A model generated the notes under the pieces. The model was not told the origin of the DNA. It did no database searches and saw only the letters and a list, made by a program, of their open reading frames with translations. Both the position numbers and the translations under genes were made by a program. Shown in pieces: positions 45,129 through 54,634 of a stretch of 64,000 bases of DNA (positions are counted from its first letter, which is position 1; every line of letters begins with the position of its first letter). The DNA is from JAVBKX01 sp031553835 (lineage in GTDB: Bacteria > Bacteroidota > Bacteroidia > Bacteroidales > Azobacteroidaceae): contig JAVBKX010000038.1 of NCBI GenBank assembly GCA_031553835.1, positions 6,079-70,078 on the forward strand. Direction: 5' to 3'.

Positions 45129-48059
45129 ATGAAAAAAAGCCTACTTTTCCTACTGATTGCAGGGCTTTTCTTTTCCTGCAAAAAAGAAGAATATAAAACA
45201 CTGTCACTGGTTGATGCCAACGGTTATAAATATGAAACGGTTACCAACGATCCTTTTAAGGTGCGTATTTACACTTTGGATAATGGGTTGAAAGTATATC
45301 TTTCTAAAAATCAGGACGAACCGAAGGTGCAAACTTTTATCGGCGTGCGTGTCGGTTCCAAAAATGATCCGCGCGATAATACAGGGTTGGCGCATTATTT
45401 CGAACACATGATGTTTAAAGGTACAACCCATTTCGGAACAATCGATTGGGAAGGAGAACAGCCATTGATAGAAGAGATTGCCGATTTATATGAACAACAC
45501 AAAGCGGCTCAGACTCCTGAAGAAAAAGCCAGCATTTATAAAAAAATAGATGCGGTTTCCCATGCTGCATCCCGCTATGCTATTCCTAATGAATACGACC
45601 ATATTGTAAGCGCTATCGGAGCTACCGGTACGAATGCATTTACCGGAACAGACTATACTGCTTACCTTAATGATATTCCGGCGAATGAATTGGAAAAATA
45701 TCTGCAGGTAGAAGCTGATCGTTTCAATAATTTGGTGCTTCGCTTGTTCCAAACGGAATTGGAAACTGTGTATGAGGAATTTAATATGTATCAGGACCAG
45801 ACCAATACATTGATAATGGAAAAATTGTTTGCTGCTGTGTTTCAAAAACATCCGTATCAGGTTTCTGTCATTGGTTTACCGCAACACTTGAAAAATCCTT
45901 CCATGAAAAGTGTTATGGAGTTTTACAAGACGTATTATGTCCCCAATAATATTGCTATTTGCATGGCCGGAGATCTCGATTTTGAAAAAACAATTCAATT
46001 GATCGACAAATATTTTGGAAATATGCAACCCAACGATCAGTTGCCTGTTTTTGAACCGCCTGTTGAAGAGCCAATTAAAGAAGCAAAGCATCAGGAAATG
46101 TTTACGCCGGATTCGGAATTCCTGATCACAGGATACCGTTCGCAAGGTGTAAAATCGGAGGATGAACGATATTTGAATATGATTGCTGCCATTTTATATA
46201 ATGGGAAAGCGGGTCTGATAGATTCGGATTTAATTCAAAAACAGAAAGTATTGTGGGCGGACACCTATTTTTATTCATTAAAAGATTATGGTTTGTTTTG
46301 TGTGTATGCCGCTCCGAGGGACGGACAAACGTTGGAAGAGTTGGAGTCGATTTTACAGGAGGAAATTGAAAAACTGAAAAAAGGGGATTTTAATGAAGAT
46401 TTGCTGGAAGCAATTATCAATAATAAAAAATTGGAGTTGGTAAAGAAAACCGATAACAGGAAGGATACTGCTTCCGAAATGTTTGAAGTTTTTGCGAATG
46501 GATTGACTTGGGCGGAATACCTTGCTAAAATTGAAGCAATGTCTCAATTGACGAAAAAAGATGTGGTGAAATTTGCCAACCGTTTTTTTAACGATAATTA
46601 TGTGACGATTTACAAACGGGTGGGAGAGAATAAGGATAAAGTGAAGGTGGAAAAGCCAAATATTACTCCTGTGGAAATTAACCGGAACCAACAATCAGAA
46701 TTTGCAGCAGAATTGCTGGCTCAGCCATCAGAACCGATTCAACCGGTATTTGTAGATTTCAAAGAAAAAATAAAACAACAAACTATTCGGGAAGGAGTTG
46801 ATTTTTATTATCTGAAAAATGAATCCAATCCATTATACGAGTTGAATAATATTGTAAATATTTCAAATATAACTGATAAAAAATTGGCGTTAGCTTTCGA
46901 ATATTTACCGTACCTGGGTACTGCAAACTATTCGCCGGAACAATTGCAGTTGGAAATATATAAACTTGGAATGACCTTCGATACGCACTCGACCGCAGAG
47001 CAAACATTTATTACGCTGTCTGGATTGAATGAAACGATGGATCGGTCTATCGCATTAATGGAAGAAATGTTACAACATTCAATTGTCAATGAAGAGGCAT
47101 ATCAAAATCTTGTAAACGACATTATAAAAGAGCGAATGAACCTGAAGATTGATCGAAATACCATTCTTCGCAACGGATTGGTCTCTTATGCAAAATATGG
47201 AACCCAATCGCCTTTTACTGATATTTTAACAGAAGAGGAACTGAAGGCGATCGATCCGCAGGAATTGGTTGATTTGATTAAACAATTTACGACTTATAAG
47301 CAAAGTTACTTCTATTATGGCCCGCAATCCAATGAAGATATGGTTGCCAAAATAGAAAAAATACAACATTCCGATGGCATGACGGATACTCCGGCAAAAA
47401 AAATCTATCCCGAATTACCGATGGACAAACCGTCTGTGTATTTTGCCAATTATGATATGGTACAAACCGAAGTCGTGTTACTGGCAAAAGATGTACTGTT
47501 TGATCCGTCGTTGTTTCCATATCAAACCATGTTTAATGCTTATTATGGATCGGGTATAAACTCGATTATTTTCCAGGAAATCAGGGAAGCCAGAGGATTG
47601 GCTTATACAGCTTTTGCCCGGGTGGCGCCTCCTCGAACCGCAAGAGAATCCAACTATATTCAAGGCTATGTAGGTACTCAGTCTGATAAGATGAAAACGG
47701 CATTGGATGCGTTTCGTAGTTTGCTTTCACAAATGCCGCAGGCAGAACAACAATTTGAACTGAGTAAAGAAGCTGTACTTAACATGATCCGGTCGGAAAG
47801 GATTACCAAGAGTAATATGTTCTGGAAATATATGCAATGGAAAGAATTAGGTGTGGATTATGATATCAGAAAACCGTTGTTTGAAACAATTGAATCGATG
47901 AAAATAGAAGATATTGAACATTATTTTGAAACACATATTAAACCGGCCACTTATTCCATATTAATCATTGGTAAAAAGGAAAATATTGATTTCAATTACC
48001 TGAGAGAGCATTATGGAGAAGTTCAGGAAGTATCGCTGGAAACAGTGTTCGGATATTAA
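45129..48059 (+). CDS. M16 family zinc metallopeptidase lipoprotein
   Basis: 976 residues, normal for a tandem (pitrilysin-like) M16 peptidase. The lipoprotein signal ends LFFSC. The inverted zinc site HYFEH is at residues 89-93 (His89, Glu92, His93), and the third ligand is in ETVYEEFNMYQD. The C-terminal half is the inactive M16 repeat (about 520-970), containing REARGLAYTAFARV. It probably degrades peptides in the periplasm. The Kef antiporter gene begins 14 bases downstream. Confidence 0.92.
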   Translation: MKKSLLFLLIAGLFFSCKKEEYKTLSLVDANGYKYETVTNDPFKVRIYTLDNGLKVYLSKNQDEPKVQTFIGVRVGSKNDPRDNTGLAHYFEHMMFKGTTHFGTIDWEGEQPLIEEIADLYEQHKAAQTPEEKASIYKKIDAVSHAASRYAIPNEYDHIVSAIGATGTNAFTGTDYTAYLNDIPANELEKYLQVEADRFNNLVLRLFQTELETVYEEFNMYQDQTNTLIMEKLFAAVFQKHPYQVSVIGLPQHLKNPSMKSVMEFYKTYYVPNNIAICMAGDLDFEKTIQLIDKYFGNMQPNDQLPVFEPPVEEPIKEAKHQEMFTPDSEFLITGYRSQGVKSEDERYLNMIAAILYNGKAGLIDSDLIQKQKVLWADTYFYSLKDYGLFCVYAAPRDGQTLEELESILQEEIEKLKKGDFNEDLLEAIINNKKLELVKKTDNRKDTASEMFEVFANGLTWAEYLAKIEAMSQLTKKDVVKFANRFFNDNYVTIYKRVGENKDKVKVEKPNITPVEINRNQQSEFAAELLAQPSEPIQPVFVDFKEKIKQQTIREGVDFYYLKNESNPLYELNNIVNISNITDKKLALAFEYLPYLGTANYSPEQLQLEIYKLGMTFDTHSTAEQTFITLSGLNETMDRSIALMEEMLQHSIVNEEAYQNLVNDIIKERMNLKIDRNTILRNGLVSYAKYGTQSPFTDILTEEELKAIDPQELVDLIKQFTTYKQSYFYYGPQSNEDMVAKIEKIQHSDGMTDTPAKKIYPELPMDKPSVYFANYDMVQTEVVLLAKDVLFDPSLFPYQTMFNAYYGSGINSIIFQEIREARGLAYTAFARVAPPRTARESNYIQGYVGTQSDKMKTALDAFRSLLSQMPQAEQQFELSKEAVLNMIRSERITKSNMFWKYMQWKELGVDYDIRKPLFETIESMKIEDIEHYFETHIKPATYSILIIGKKENIDFNYLREHYGEVQEVSLETVFGY

Positions 48060-48073
48060 TTCCTCATTATTAG

Positions 48074-50335
48074 ATGTCGCATCTTCCGCCATTGGTTTCT
48101 GATCTTGCTTTAATCCTGATTTTTGCAAGCATATTTTCCATTCTTTTTAAATGGCTTAAACAACCTGTTGTGTTGGGCTATATTATCGCCGGATTGCTGG
48201 CAGGCCCTCAAGTTCCTGTACTTCCTTCTGTTACGGATGTTACAAGTATTCAGACATGGGCTGATATCGGCGTAATTTTCCTTATGTTTGCCCTCGGATT
48301 GGATTTTAGTTTTAAGAAATTGCTCCATGTCGGGATGACCGCTATCATTGCTACCACTACCATTGTTATTTCGATGATAACATTGGGCTATTTATTGGGA
48401 CTTGCCATGGGATGGTCGCATATCAACAGCCTTTTTTTGGGCGCGATGTTGTGTATGTCTTCCACCATGATTATTATCAAAGTGTTTGAAGATCTGGGGT
48501 TAAAGAATCAACGATTTGCAGGTATTGTATTGGGAATATTGATTGTAGAAGACCTCTTCGCCATATTATTGATGGTTCTTTTATCTACTGTGGCTATTAG
48601 TAAGCATGTGGAAGGAACAGAAATGGTTACCAGTATTTTTAAATTGCTGGCATTTTTGTTATTTTGGTTTGTGACAGGTATTTATCTTATTCCTACTTTT
48701 CTCAAAAAAGCCAAGCGTTTTTTGAATGATGAAACCTTGCTGGTGCTCTCGCTCGGATTGTGTTTCGGGATGGTAATGCTTGCCACTCAGGCCGGCTTTT
48801 CATCCGCTTTGGGTGCGTTTGTCGTGGGTTCGATCCTGGCCGAAACGATTGATGCAGAAAAGATAGAAAATTTAGTACAGCCGGTTAAAAATCTTTTTGG
48901 GGCGATTTTTTTCGTTTCGGTGGGAATGATGATAGATATTCCGGTAATCGGTCAATATTGGTTTCCGATTGTGGTGATATCATTGGCAGTAGTAGTTGGG
49001 CAGATCGTGTTTGCATCGAGCGGAGTGTTGCTGTCCGGACAACCGCTTAAAATTGCCGTACAATCCGGTTTTGCATTGCCTCAAATCGGCGAATTTTCTT
49101 ACATTATTGCCAGTTTGGGATTATCATTGGGCGTGATCGCGCAGTTTTTGTACCCGGTTATTGTCGCCGTTTCCATTATTACTATTTTTTTGACGCCCTA
49201 TTTGATAAAATTGTCAGGACCAGCATATAAATTAATAGAAAAGAAAGCGCCTGCATCCTGGAATAAATACATGAATAAGGAAACTTCAGGAGCGCATCCG
49301 GTAGGAGAAGAAAATACCTGGAAAAAATTTCTGAAAGAAGTGGGTAAAATGACCATGTTATACCTGTTGATTTCCGTTATGATCCTTATCCTGTCGTTTC
49401 AATACTTAGTACCCTGGGTTTGTGAATATATTGAAGGACTGAAAGGCCGTATTTTGTGTATCGTTATTATTTTATCGATGATCGCTCCTTTTTTACGGGC
49501 GATCATGGTCAAAAAAAATCACTCCAATGAATTTGAAATCCTGTGGAATAAAAGCAAAAGTAACCGTGGACCTTTAATTTTTACTATTATGCTGCGTGTT
49601 ATTATTTGTATGATATTAATCAGCATAGTGGAAATACGTCTTCTGAATACAAAATCAGGAATTGCACTGTTTTTTGCAGGTATCATTGTCTTATTTTTCC
49701 TGTTTTCCAAACAATTAAAAAAACAATCTATACTGATTGAACGTCGGTTCAAAAAAAACCTGAATGCACGCCAGTATTATGAAGATTTGCATGCTCCAAT
49801 CAATCGGAAATTCGCCAATCACCTGTTGGATAGGGATTTGCATTTGACGGAATTTGATGTTAAACAAAATTATTCTATTGTAGGTAAAACATTACAGGAA
49901 TTGAATTTCCGTCAACGATGCGGTGTTAACATAGTTACCATTATCAGAGGTGATAAACGGATTAATATTCCAGGAGGAACCGAACGTATTTTTCCGTTGG
50001 ACAAACTGATTGTGGTGGGAAATGATAAGCAAATGATGATCTTTCAACGTTATATTGAAGATAAAACAAAGAAATACAAAGACTTGCCCAAAGAACCTGT
50101 AGCGTCTGTTAATATTGAACAGCTTCAATTGGAAAAAGGTTCGCCGCTGATTGGCAAAACTATTAAGACTTCCCATATACGCGATAAATACGATTGCTTA
50201 GTGGTTGGTATCGAACGCGACGATATGTCGATACTTAATCCTGACATCGATTTGGATTTAATCGAAAATGATGTGATTTGGGTGGTAGGTGAAAGAGATA
50301 ACATTATAGAATTAAATAAGTTATGCAGTATGTAG
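48074..50335 (+). CDS. Kef-type monovalent cation:proton antiporter with two RCK-C domains
   Basis: 753 residues. About 11-12 N-terminal membrane helices of the CPA2 (KefB/NhaS) type (about 1-390) contain GYIIAGLLAGPQ and FMLALGLD-like text (FLMFALGLDFSFKKL). A second hydrophobic region of about four helices (about 430-560) follows. The C-terminus carries two TrkA-C/RCK-C regulatory domains (about 595-660 and 680-750: NYSIVGKTLQELNF ... PLDKLIVVGN and SPLIGKTIKTS ... NDVIWVVGE). No Rossmann TrkA-N domain is seen between them. It overlaps kdsB by 13 bases. Confidence 0.88.
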   Translation: MSHLPPLVSDLALILIFASIFSILFKWLKQPVVLGYIIAGLLAGPQVPVLPSVTDVTSIQTWADIGVIFLMFALGLDFSFKKLLHVGMTAIIATTTIVISMITLGYLLGLAMGWSHINSLFLGAMLCMSSTMIIIKVFEDLGLKNQRFAGIVLGILIVEDLFAILLMVLLSTVAISKHVEGTEMVTSIFKLLAFLLFWFVTGIYLIPTFLKKAKRFLNDETLLVLSLGLCFGMVMLATQAGFSSALGAFVVGSILAETIDAEKIENLVQPVKNLFGAIFFVSVGMMIDIPVIGQYWFPIVVISLAVVVGQIVFASSGVLLSGQPLKIAVQSGFALPQIGEFSYIIASLGLSLGVIAQFLYPVIVAVSIITIFLTPYLIKLSGPAYKLIEKKAPASWNKYMNKETSGAHPVGEENTWKKFLKEVGKMTMLYLLISVMILILSFQYLVPWVCEYIEGLKGRILCIVIILSMIAPFLRAIMVKKNHSNEFEILWNKSKSNRGPLIFTIMLRVIICMILISIVEIRLLNTKSGIALFFAGIIVLFFLFSKQLKKQSILIERRFKKNLNARQYYEDLHAPINRKFANHLLDRDLHLTEFDVKQNYSIVGKTLQELNFRQRCGVNIVTIIRGDKRINIPGGTERIFPLDKLIVVGNDKQMMIFQRYIEDKTKKYKDLPKEPVASVNIEQLQLEKGSPLIGKTIKTSHIRDKYDCLVVGIERDDMSILNPDIDLDLIENDVIWVVGERDNIIELNKLCSM

Positions 50336-51069
50336 GGATTATTCCGGCACGGTATGCATCCACTCGTTTTCCCGGAAAACCATTGGTCGATATATTGGGT
50401 AAGCCCATGATTCAACGTGTATATGAGCGCGTTTCCGAATGTTTGGATTCGGTATATGTGGCTACAGACGATGACAGGATTCGCCAAGCGGTCGAATCGT
50501 TTGGCGGTAAGGTGGTAATGACTTCCCCGCATCATCAGAGCGGAACCGACCGCTGCTATGAAGCCATTACTATTATTCAGGGGCAATACGATGTCGTCAT
50601 TAATATTCAGGGGGATGAGCCTTTTATTCATCTTTCCCAGATCGAATCTATCCAATCCTGCTTTAATGATCCGAAGACACAAATTGCTACATTAGTCAAA
50701 CCGTTTCAACAATCGGATGGGAGAGAGGCATTGTTTAATCCGAATTCTCCGAAAGTAGTAGTAGATGCGGAGGGATTCGCCTTGTATTTCAGTCGTTCCG
50801 TGATTCCATATTGTCGTGGCGCACAAATGGATGAATGGCTTGATCATCAACGCTATTATAAGCATATCGGAATGTATGCTTACCGTACGGAAGTGCTGAA
50901 AGAAATCACCCGTTTACCGCAATCTTCTTTAGAAAAAGCGGAATCACTTGAACAACTCCGGTGGCTGGAAAACGGATATAAAATCAAAACGAAGATTACA
51001 GAAATTGAAACGGCAGGTATTGACACGCCGGAAGATTTGGAAAAAGCAATACAGTTACTCACTCCATAA
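50323..51069 (+). CDS. kdsB: 3-deoxy-manno-octulosonate cytidylyltransferase
   Basis: Activates Kdo with CTP to CMP-Kdo for LPS core assembly; 248 residues. Signatures are IIPARYASTRFPGKPL at the N-terminus, TSPHHQSGTDR, NIQGDEPFI and YYKHIGMYAYR. The start overlaps the end of the antiporter gene by 13 bases. It is convergent with the following T9SS cargo gene (8-base gap) with no obvious hairpin terminator. Confidence 0.96.
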   Translation: MQYVGIIPARYASTRFPGKPLVDILGKPMIQRVYERVSECLDSVYVATDDDRIRQAVESFGGKVVMTSPHHQSGTDRCYEAITIIQGQYDVVINIQGDEPFIHLSQIESIQSCFNDPKTQIATLVKPFQQSDGREALFNPNSPKVVVDAEGFALYFSRSVIPYCRGAQMDEWLDHQRYYKHIGMYAYRTEVLKEITRLPQSSLEKAESLEQLRWLENGYKIKTKITEIETAGIDTPEDLEKAIQLLTP

Positions 51070-51077
51070 CACAGCTT

Positions 51078-52961
51078 TCAGGGGGTCTTTATAATTCTGA
51101 CTGTTTCTTTTCGATTTGCACTTTCGAGACACAAAATATAAACTCCGGCCGAAAGTGATGAAATATCTAAATTTGCATTTGTTTGTTGTTTTTCAAGGAT
51201 AGTACGACCATTGATATCAATGATTTTCAATGAAAAAGATGGAAATGAACTGTCAATTTTTATTTCACCGCTTGTAATGCGAGGATAGATGTTGAATAAA
51301 CCGGCGTCCGGTTGCCGGATGCTGTTATTGCTGGAATTTTCTTCCACCGGTATCAGTTGCCAATCTGTACTGGGTGCAGAGGATGACCGGCGCTGAACAG
51401 GACTCACATTTTCTGTCCATTGTTTATTGTCGGCAATACCGATGTATTTTAAACTACTCATTGAAATCACTTTATATGTATCATCAACATTTCGTGTTAC
51501 AATAAAATGTTGATTTGAGCTGCCGTCATAAGAGGTCTGAGTAATGGTTAAGCCTTCATGCAAAAATGAGGCCTGCACGGTGTTGTTCATCTGTAAAACC
51601 CTTTCGCTGCCTTTATTTACGATTTTATACAAATTGTTCTCTACAAGTTCAAAAGTCCAGATACTATATTCGGTATCATCAGGCTGCATTTGGTAAATGG
51701 TAGTTGCCGTACTATTTTTATAAGGTTTTAAAATGAAACCACTTTGTTTATTTTTTATCACAAACTCTTTACCCGAAATCTCGTCGAGACTATTGGCAAG
51801 AATGCGCCATGAGTTAATAGTATTTGTACCGGGTAAAGATTTGACATCATTTACGTTAGAAGTAACGACAATAGAATCTCCCCCAAAATTATCTTCCATA
51901 AAAAGAACCATTTTGATACCTTCGTTCATTTTTATACTTTCTAATTTATTTGGATCGAATCCTTTATCCTGGATCTGAGTTTTGGTATAGCTACCCATCA
52001 CAAAATTTGTTTGTGGCGTTTTGTAATCTGTCTCAGGATAAACCATCACTACAATCCTGCCGCGATCAGCTACTTTCCCTACACCAAAAACTTCGTTGAT
52101 GGGGGCGGAAAATTTCTTCAAATCGCGATCATAGTTGTAATTCCAATAAAAGCCGCCAACAATTCCTGCATCGTTTTTCCAATTCGTCATCGTATTTACA
52201 ATCGTTTGATGGCTGAGGTTGGGATTGGCTTCTATGTCTCGACTTCCATAGATAGGTAAATTGCTGATTTTCCAATTTTTAGGATTATTTCCGGAACCTC
52301 CTCCATAACACTGCAGATAATTCCGGTCAACGGCGCCCGGACGGGCTGCTTCGATTTTTGCAACAAAACTGTCCCAATATGATTTATTTGTATAAGGAGC
52401 AATCGTTGTTTTAAAACCAATGTCGTATAACATGATATGAAATTTCGACTGCGAATTGGCTTCATAATCATGTTCAATATCGTTATTTACAGCAATTACC
52501 GCAGGAATAGCATCTTTCAAAGCCTTGAAATTTTTGTATAAAATACTCGAAGTTCCCGTACCCTGGGTATTGACCAATTTGCTAATGTTTTGATAGGCAT
52601 GGTTCTCCCAACCGCCAATGCAATATTCCAGGCGAAGTAAAGAAGTATTGCCCGAAAGTAAAGAGTTTACATCATCCACATAATCAATCTGCGCCTTATC
52701 ACTTGTGTAGCCCGGAATTTTCTGGTCGAAAACATATTTGCCGTCTTTGCAAATGACTTCGCCGTCGGTGGTTAACGTGCCATCGGTTTCAACATGAACG
52801 TTAAAAAGGATACCGAAAGTAAACCCTGATGCCTTTAAAGCGGTTACAGTTTTTGTGCGGTCGCGACGGAAATGTCCGCAAATATAAATGCCTGAATCAG
52901 CAAAAATTGAAAAAGAGATACACGAGAGAGTAAGCACAAGAAGAATTTTTTTATATTTCAT
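51078..52961 (-). CDS. T9SS cargo: GH18-like barrel, crystallin/ricin-type lectin modules, sorting domain
   Basis: 627-residue secreted protein with signal peptide (to about 22). The N-terminal part (about 25-300) looks like a TIM barrel of GH18/ENGase flavour: NDIEHDYE could be a degenerate catalytic segment, and the strand YLQCYGG and the terminal GGFYWNYNYD resemble late GH18 strands. A beta/gamma-crystallin-like stretch (about 345-395, ALEDNFGGDSIVVTS-type) and a ricin-type beta-trefoil (about 395-530, with QNPF-like repeats) follow. The last ~80 residues are a type IX sorting domain (IYPRITSGEIKIDSS ... LSAGVYILCLES). Activity is unproven: a glycoprotein-targeting lectin or endoglycosidase is inferred. 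Confidence 0.75.
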   Translation of the reverse strand: MKYKKILLVLTLSCISFSIFADSGIYICGHFRRDRTKTVTALKASGFTFGILFNVHVETDGTLTTDGEVICKDGKYVFDQKIPGYTSDKAQIDYVDDVNSLLSGNTSLLRLEYCIGGWENHAYQNISKLVNTQGTGTSSILYKNFKALKDAIPAVIAVNNDIEHDYEANSQSKFHIMLYDIGFKTTIAPYTNKSYWDSFVAKIEAARPGAVDRNYLQCYGGGSGNNPKNWKISNLPIYGSRDIEANPNLSHQTIVNTMTNWKNDAGIVGGFYWNYNYDRDLKKFSAPINEVFGVGKVADRGRIVVMVYPETDYKTPQTNFVMGSYTKTQIQDKGFDPNKLESIKMNEGIKMVLFMEDNFGGDSIVVTSNVNDVKSLPGTNTINSWRILANSLDEISGKEFVIKNKQSGFILKPYKNSTATTIYQMQPDDTEYSIWTFELVENNLYKIVNKGSERVLQMNNTVQASFLHEGLTITQTSYDGSSNQHFIVTRNVDDTYKVISMSSLKYIGIADNKQWTENVSPVQRRSSSAPSTDWQLIPVEENSSNNSIRQPDAGLFNIYPRITSGEIKIDSSFPSFSLKIIDINGRTILEKQQTNANLDISSLSAGVYILCLESANRKETVRIIKTP

Positions 52962-53276
52962 ATGTACATAATTTGTTTTTTAAAGGTCATATGGAACTCG
53001 CATGTTCATATTCTTTGACGTATAAGGTACATGCTCGTTTATGATATTAGTATTAGCAATTATTATAATTTGACTTTAAGCCCTCCACATCGGCGTAGCA
53101 TCTTTTTACTATTCAATAAAATTAAACGCTGTAAAAATACAAAAAAAGAATTTATAAACATGAATTTTTGAACAATTGTTGATTTTTTGCATGGTACCTT
53201 ACCCCAGTTCGACAGAGGAGCTGCCTATGCCGTGCTAAAAGCAACAGACTACGGCCAACAGGGGGGATACTTATTT
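52962..53276. other. 315-base non-coding gap
   Basis: No gene. The left part (52962-53186) is AT-rich and probably holds the promoter of the upstream T9SS gene, although no TAnnTTTG match was found. The right part (about 53187-53276) is abruptly GC-richer and contains a repeat-like element (53197-53265) related to sequence near 55853-55920. Confidence 0.6.
53197..53265. repeat. Diverged repeat element, copy 1
   Basis: Opens CCTTACCCCAGTTCGA and ends with AGACTACGGCCAAC (53246-53259) followed by a G-run. Copy 2 at 55853-55922 has the same ends in the same orientation with a different middle. Both flank the DUF4143 ATPase and serine hydrolase genes. Confidence 0.5.
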
Positions 53277-54485
53277 TCAATTTTCAAAAAACACATGGGC
53301 AGGTATCATCCTGATTGTCATACCTTCTTTTTCAAATATATCACTTTGATTCAGCGTTATAATGCTGCCTTCTTTTAGTTTTAAAGTCCGCATCGCTTCC
53401 AACACGCCGTCGTATTCCCGTTCAAAATTTTCGTCATCGATAGTTAAACATACCTGTATCGCATCTTTGACGACGTTTTTTTCCATTGAGATAAAGTCGC
53501 ATTCTCCCTTCTCTTTATAATAAAAAATGTGTTTGTATTTCCGACGTAAATGCAAGAATACAAGATTCTCAAAACGTCTTCCGGTATTGTCACTTGTTGA
53601 TATGGAATTTTCGGTATATATACCGGTATCCATTACATATACTTTTTTCGGATTACGAGCCTGTACTTTCAACGAATGGCTGAACAAGGGTATAAATTCA
53701 AGCAAATAGGCATCTTTCAGGAATGAAAAGTATTCCAGAAAAGTAGCCGGAGACTTTATATCAAACATTCCGACCAGTTTATTTGCTGAAATAGGATTAC
53801 CGATATTGGTTATAAGAAATGCCGCTAATTGACGTAATGAAACTACATCCCGGATGGCATGCCTGATAGCGATATCCCTCATGAGAATATCATCTGTCAA
53901 AGCATTCAGAACAACAGGCATTCCGGTTTTGAGGTATTCAGGAATTCCCCCTGTTTTCAGATAGTCCATGATAGTAGAGTCATTGTTGCCAAGTCCTCTA
54001 AATCGCATGAACTCCGAATAAGAAAATGGAAATAATTCCATAGGCAAATGCCTTCCGGTTAGATGCGTTCCCAATTCAATACTAAGCATAGATGCATTAG
54101 AACCGGTTATAAACACGTTGTAGCCTTCCCGTAAAAGTTGATTGATATATTTTTCCCAACCCTCAATGGCTTGTATTTCATCAAAGAAAAGCACCTTTAT
54201 TGCCCGCCTTTCTATTTCTTTATGAAGCCGGACAAGGTCAGCCGTTTGAAAACCGGATAACCGTATATCATCAAAATTGAGATACAAAGCATCTTGATAA
54301 TCCCGACGAAGTAGTTGCAAAAGTAAAGTGCTTTTTCCACATCGACGCATTCCTGTTATTATGGTAGCAAATGAATCCGCTATAGGAATTACAGAGAGAG
54401 CATCGCGAATAAAACCGGAATCTTGTTTCATAAAAGCATCCCGTTGTGCATCTATTACTATGGCTATTTCTTCTTGTCGTATCAT
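53277..54485 (-). CDS. ATPase of the AAA_14/DUF4143 family
   Basis: 402 residues. N-terminal AAA domain with Walker A GMRRCGKST and Walker B VLFFDEIQ (about 35-180), and a sensor-like segment FITGSNASML. The C-terminal DUF4143 domain (about 210-340) ends with a PD-(D/E)XK-like stretch, FYYKEKGECDFI. Such proteins are common, often laterally transferred, and of unsettled role. The stop lies within the GC-rich block directly next to repeat copy 1. A -7 box is seen at 54518-54525. Confidence 0.85.
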   Translation of the reverse strand: MIRQEEIAIVIDAQRDAFMKQDSGFIRDALSVIPIADSFATIITGMRRCGKSTLLLQLLRRDYQDALYLNFDDIRLSGFQTADLVRLHKEIERRAIKVLFFDEIQAIEGWEKYINQLLREGYNVFITGSNASMLSIELGTHLTGRHLPMELFPFSYSEFMRFRGLGNNDSTIMDYLKTGGIPEYLKTGMPVVLNALTDDILMRDIAIRHAIRDVVSLRQLAAFLITNIGNPISANKLVGMFDIKSPATFLEYFSFLKDAYLLEFIPLFSHSLKVQARNPKKVYVMDTGIYTENSISTSDNTGRRFENLVFLHLRRKYKHIFYYKEKGECDFISMEKNVVKDAIQVCLTIDDENFEREYDGVLEAMRTLKLKEGSIITLNQSDIFEKEGMTIRMIPAHVFFEN

Positions 54486-54517
54486 AGCTGTATTGAATTA
54501 TGTTATTTCTTTCACTG

Positions 54518-54525
54518 CAAAGATA
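54518..54525 (-). promoter_or_regulatory. -7 box for the DUF4143 ATPase
   Basis: TATCTTTG on the minus strand, 32 bases upstream of the start codon; no clear -33 box. Confidence 0.4.
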
Positions 54526-54634
54526 AGATATTATTCAATACGATAAAAGATATTATTCATTTAAAATAAAAGAATGCCACACACACATTTCTCTACATAT
54601 ACTTACATTCTTCCTTTATTACGTTTCCCAGTAT

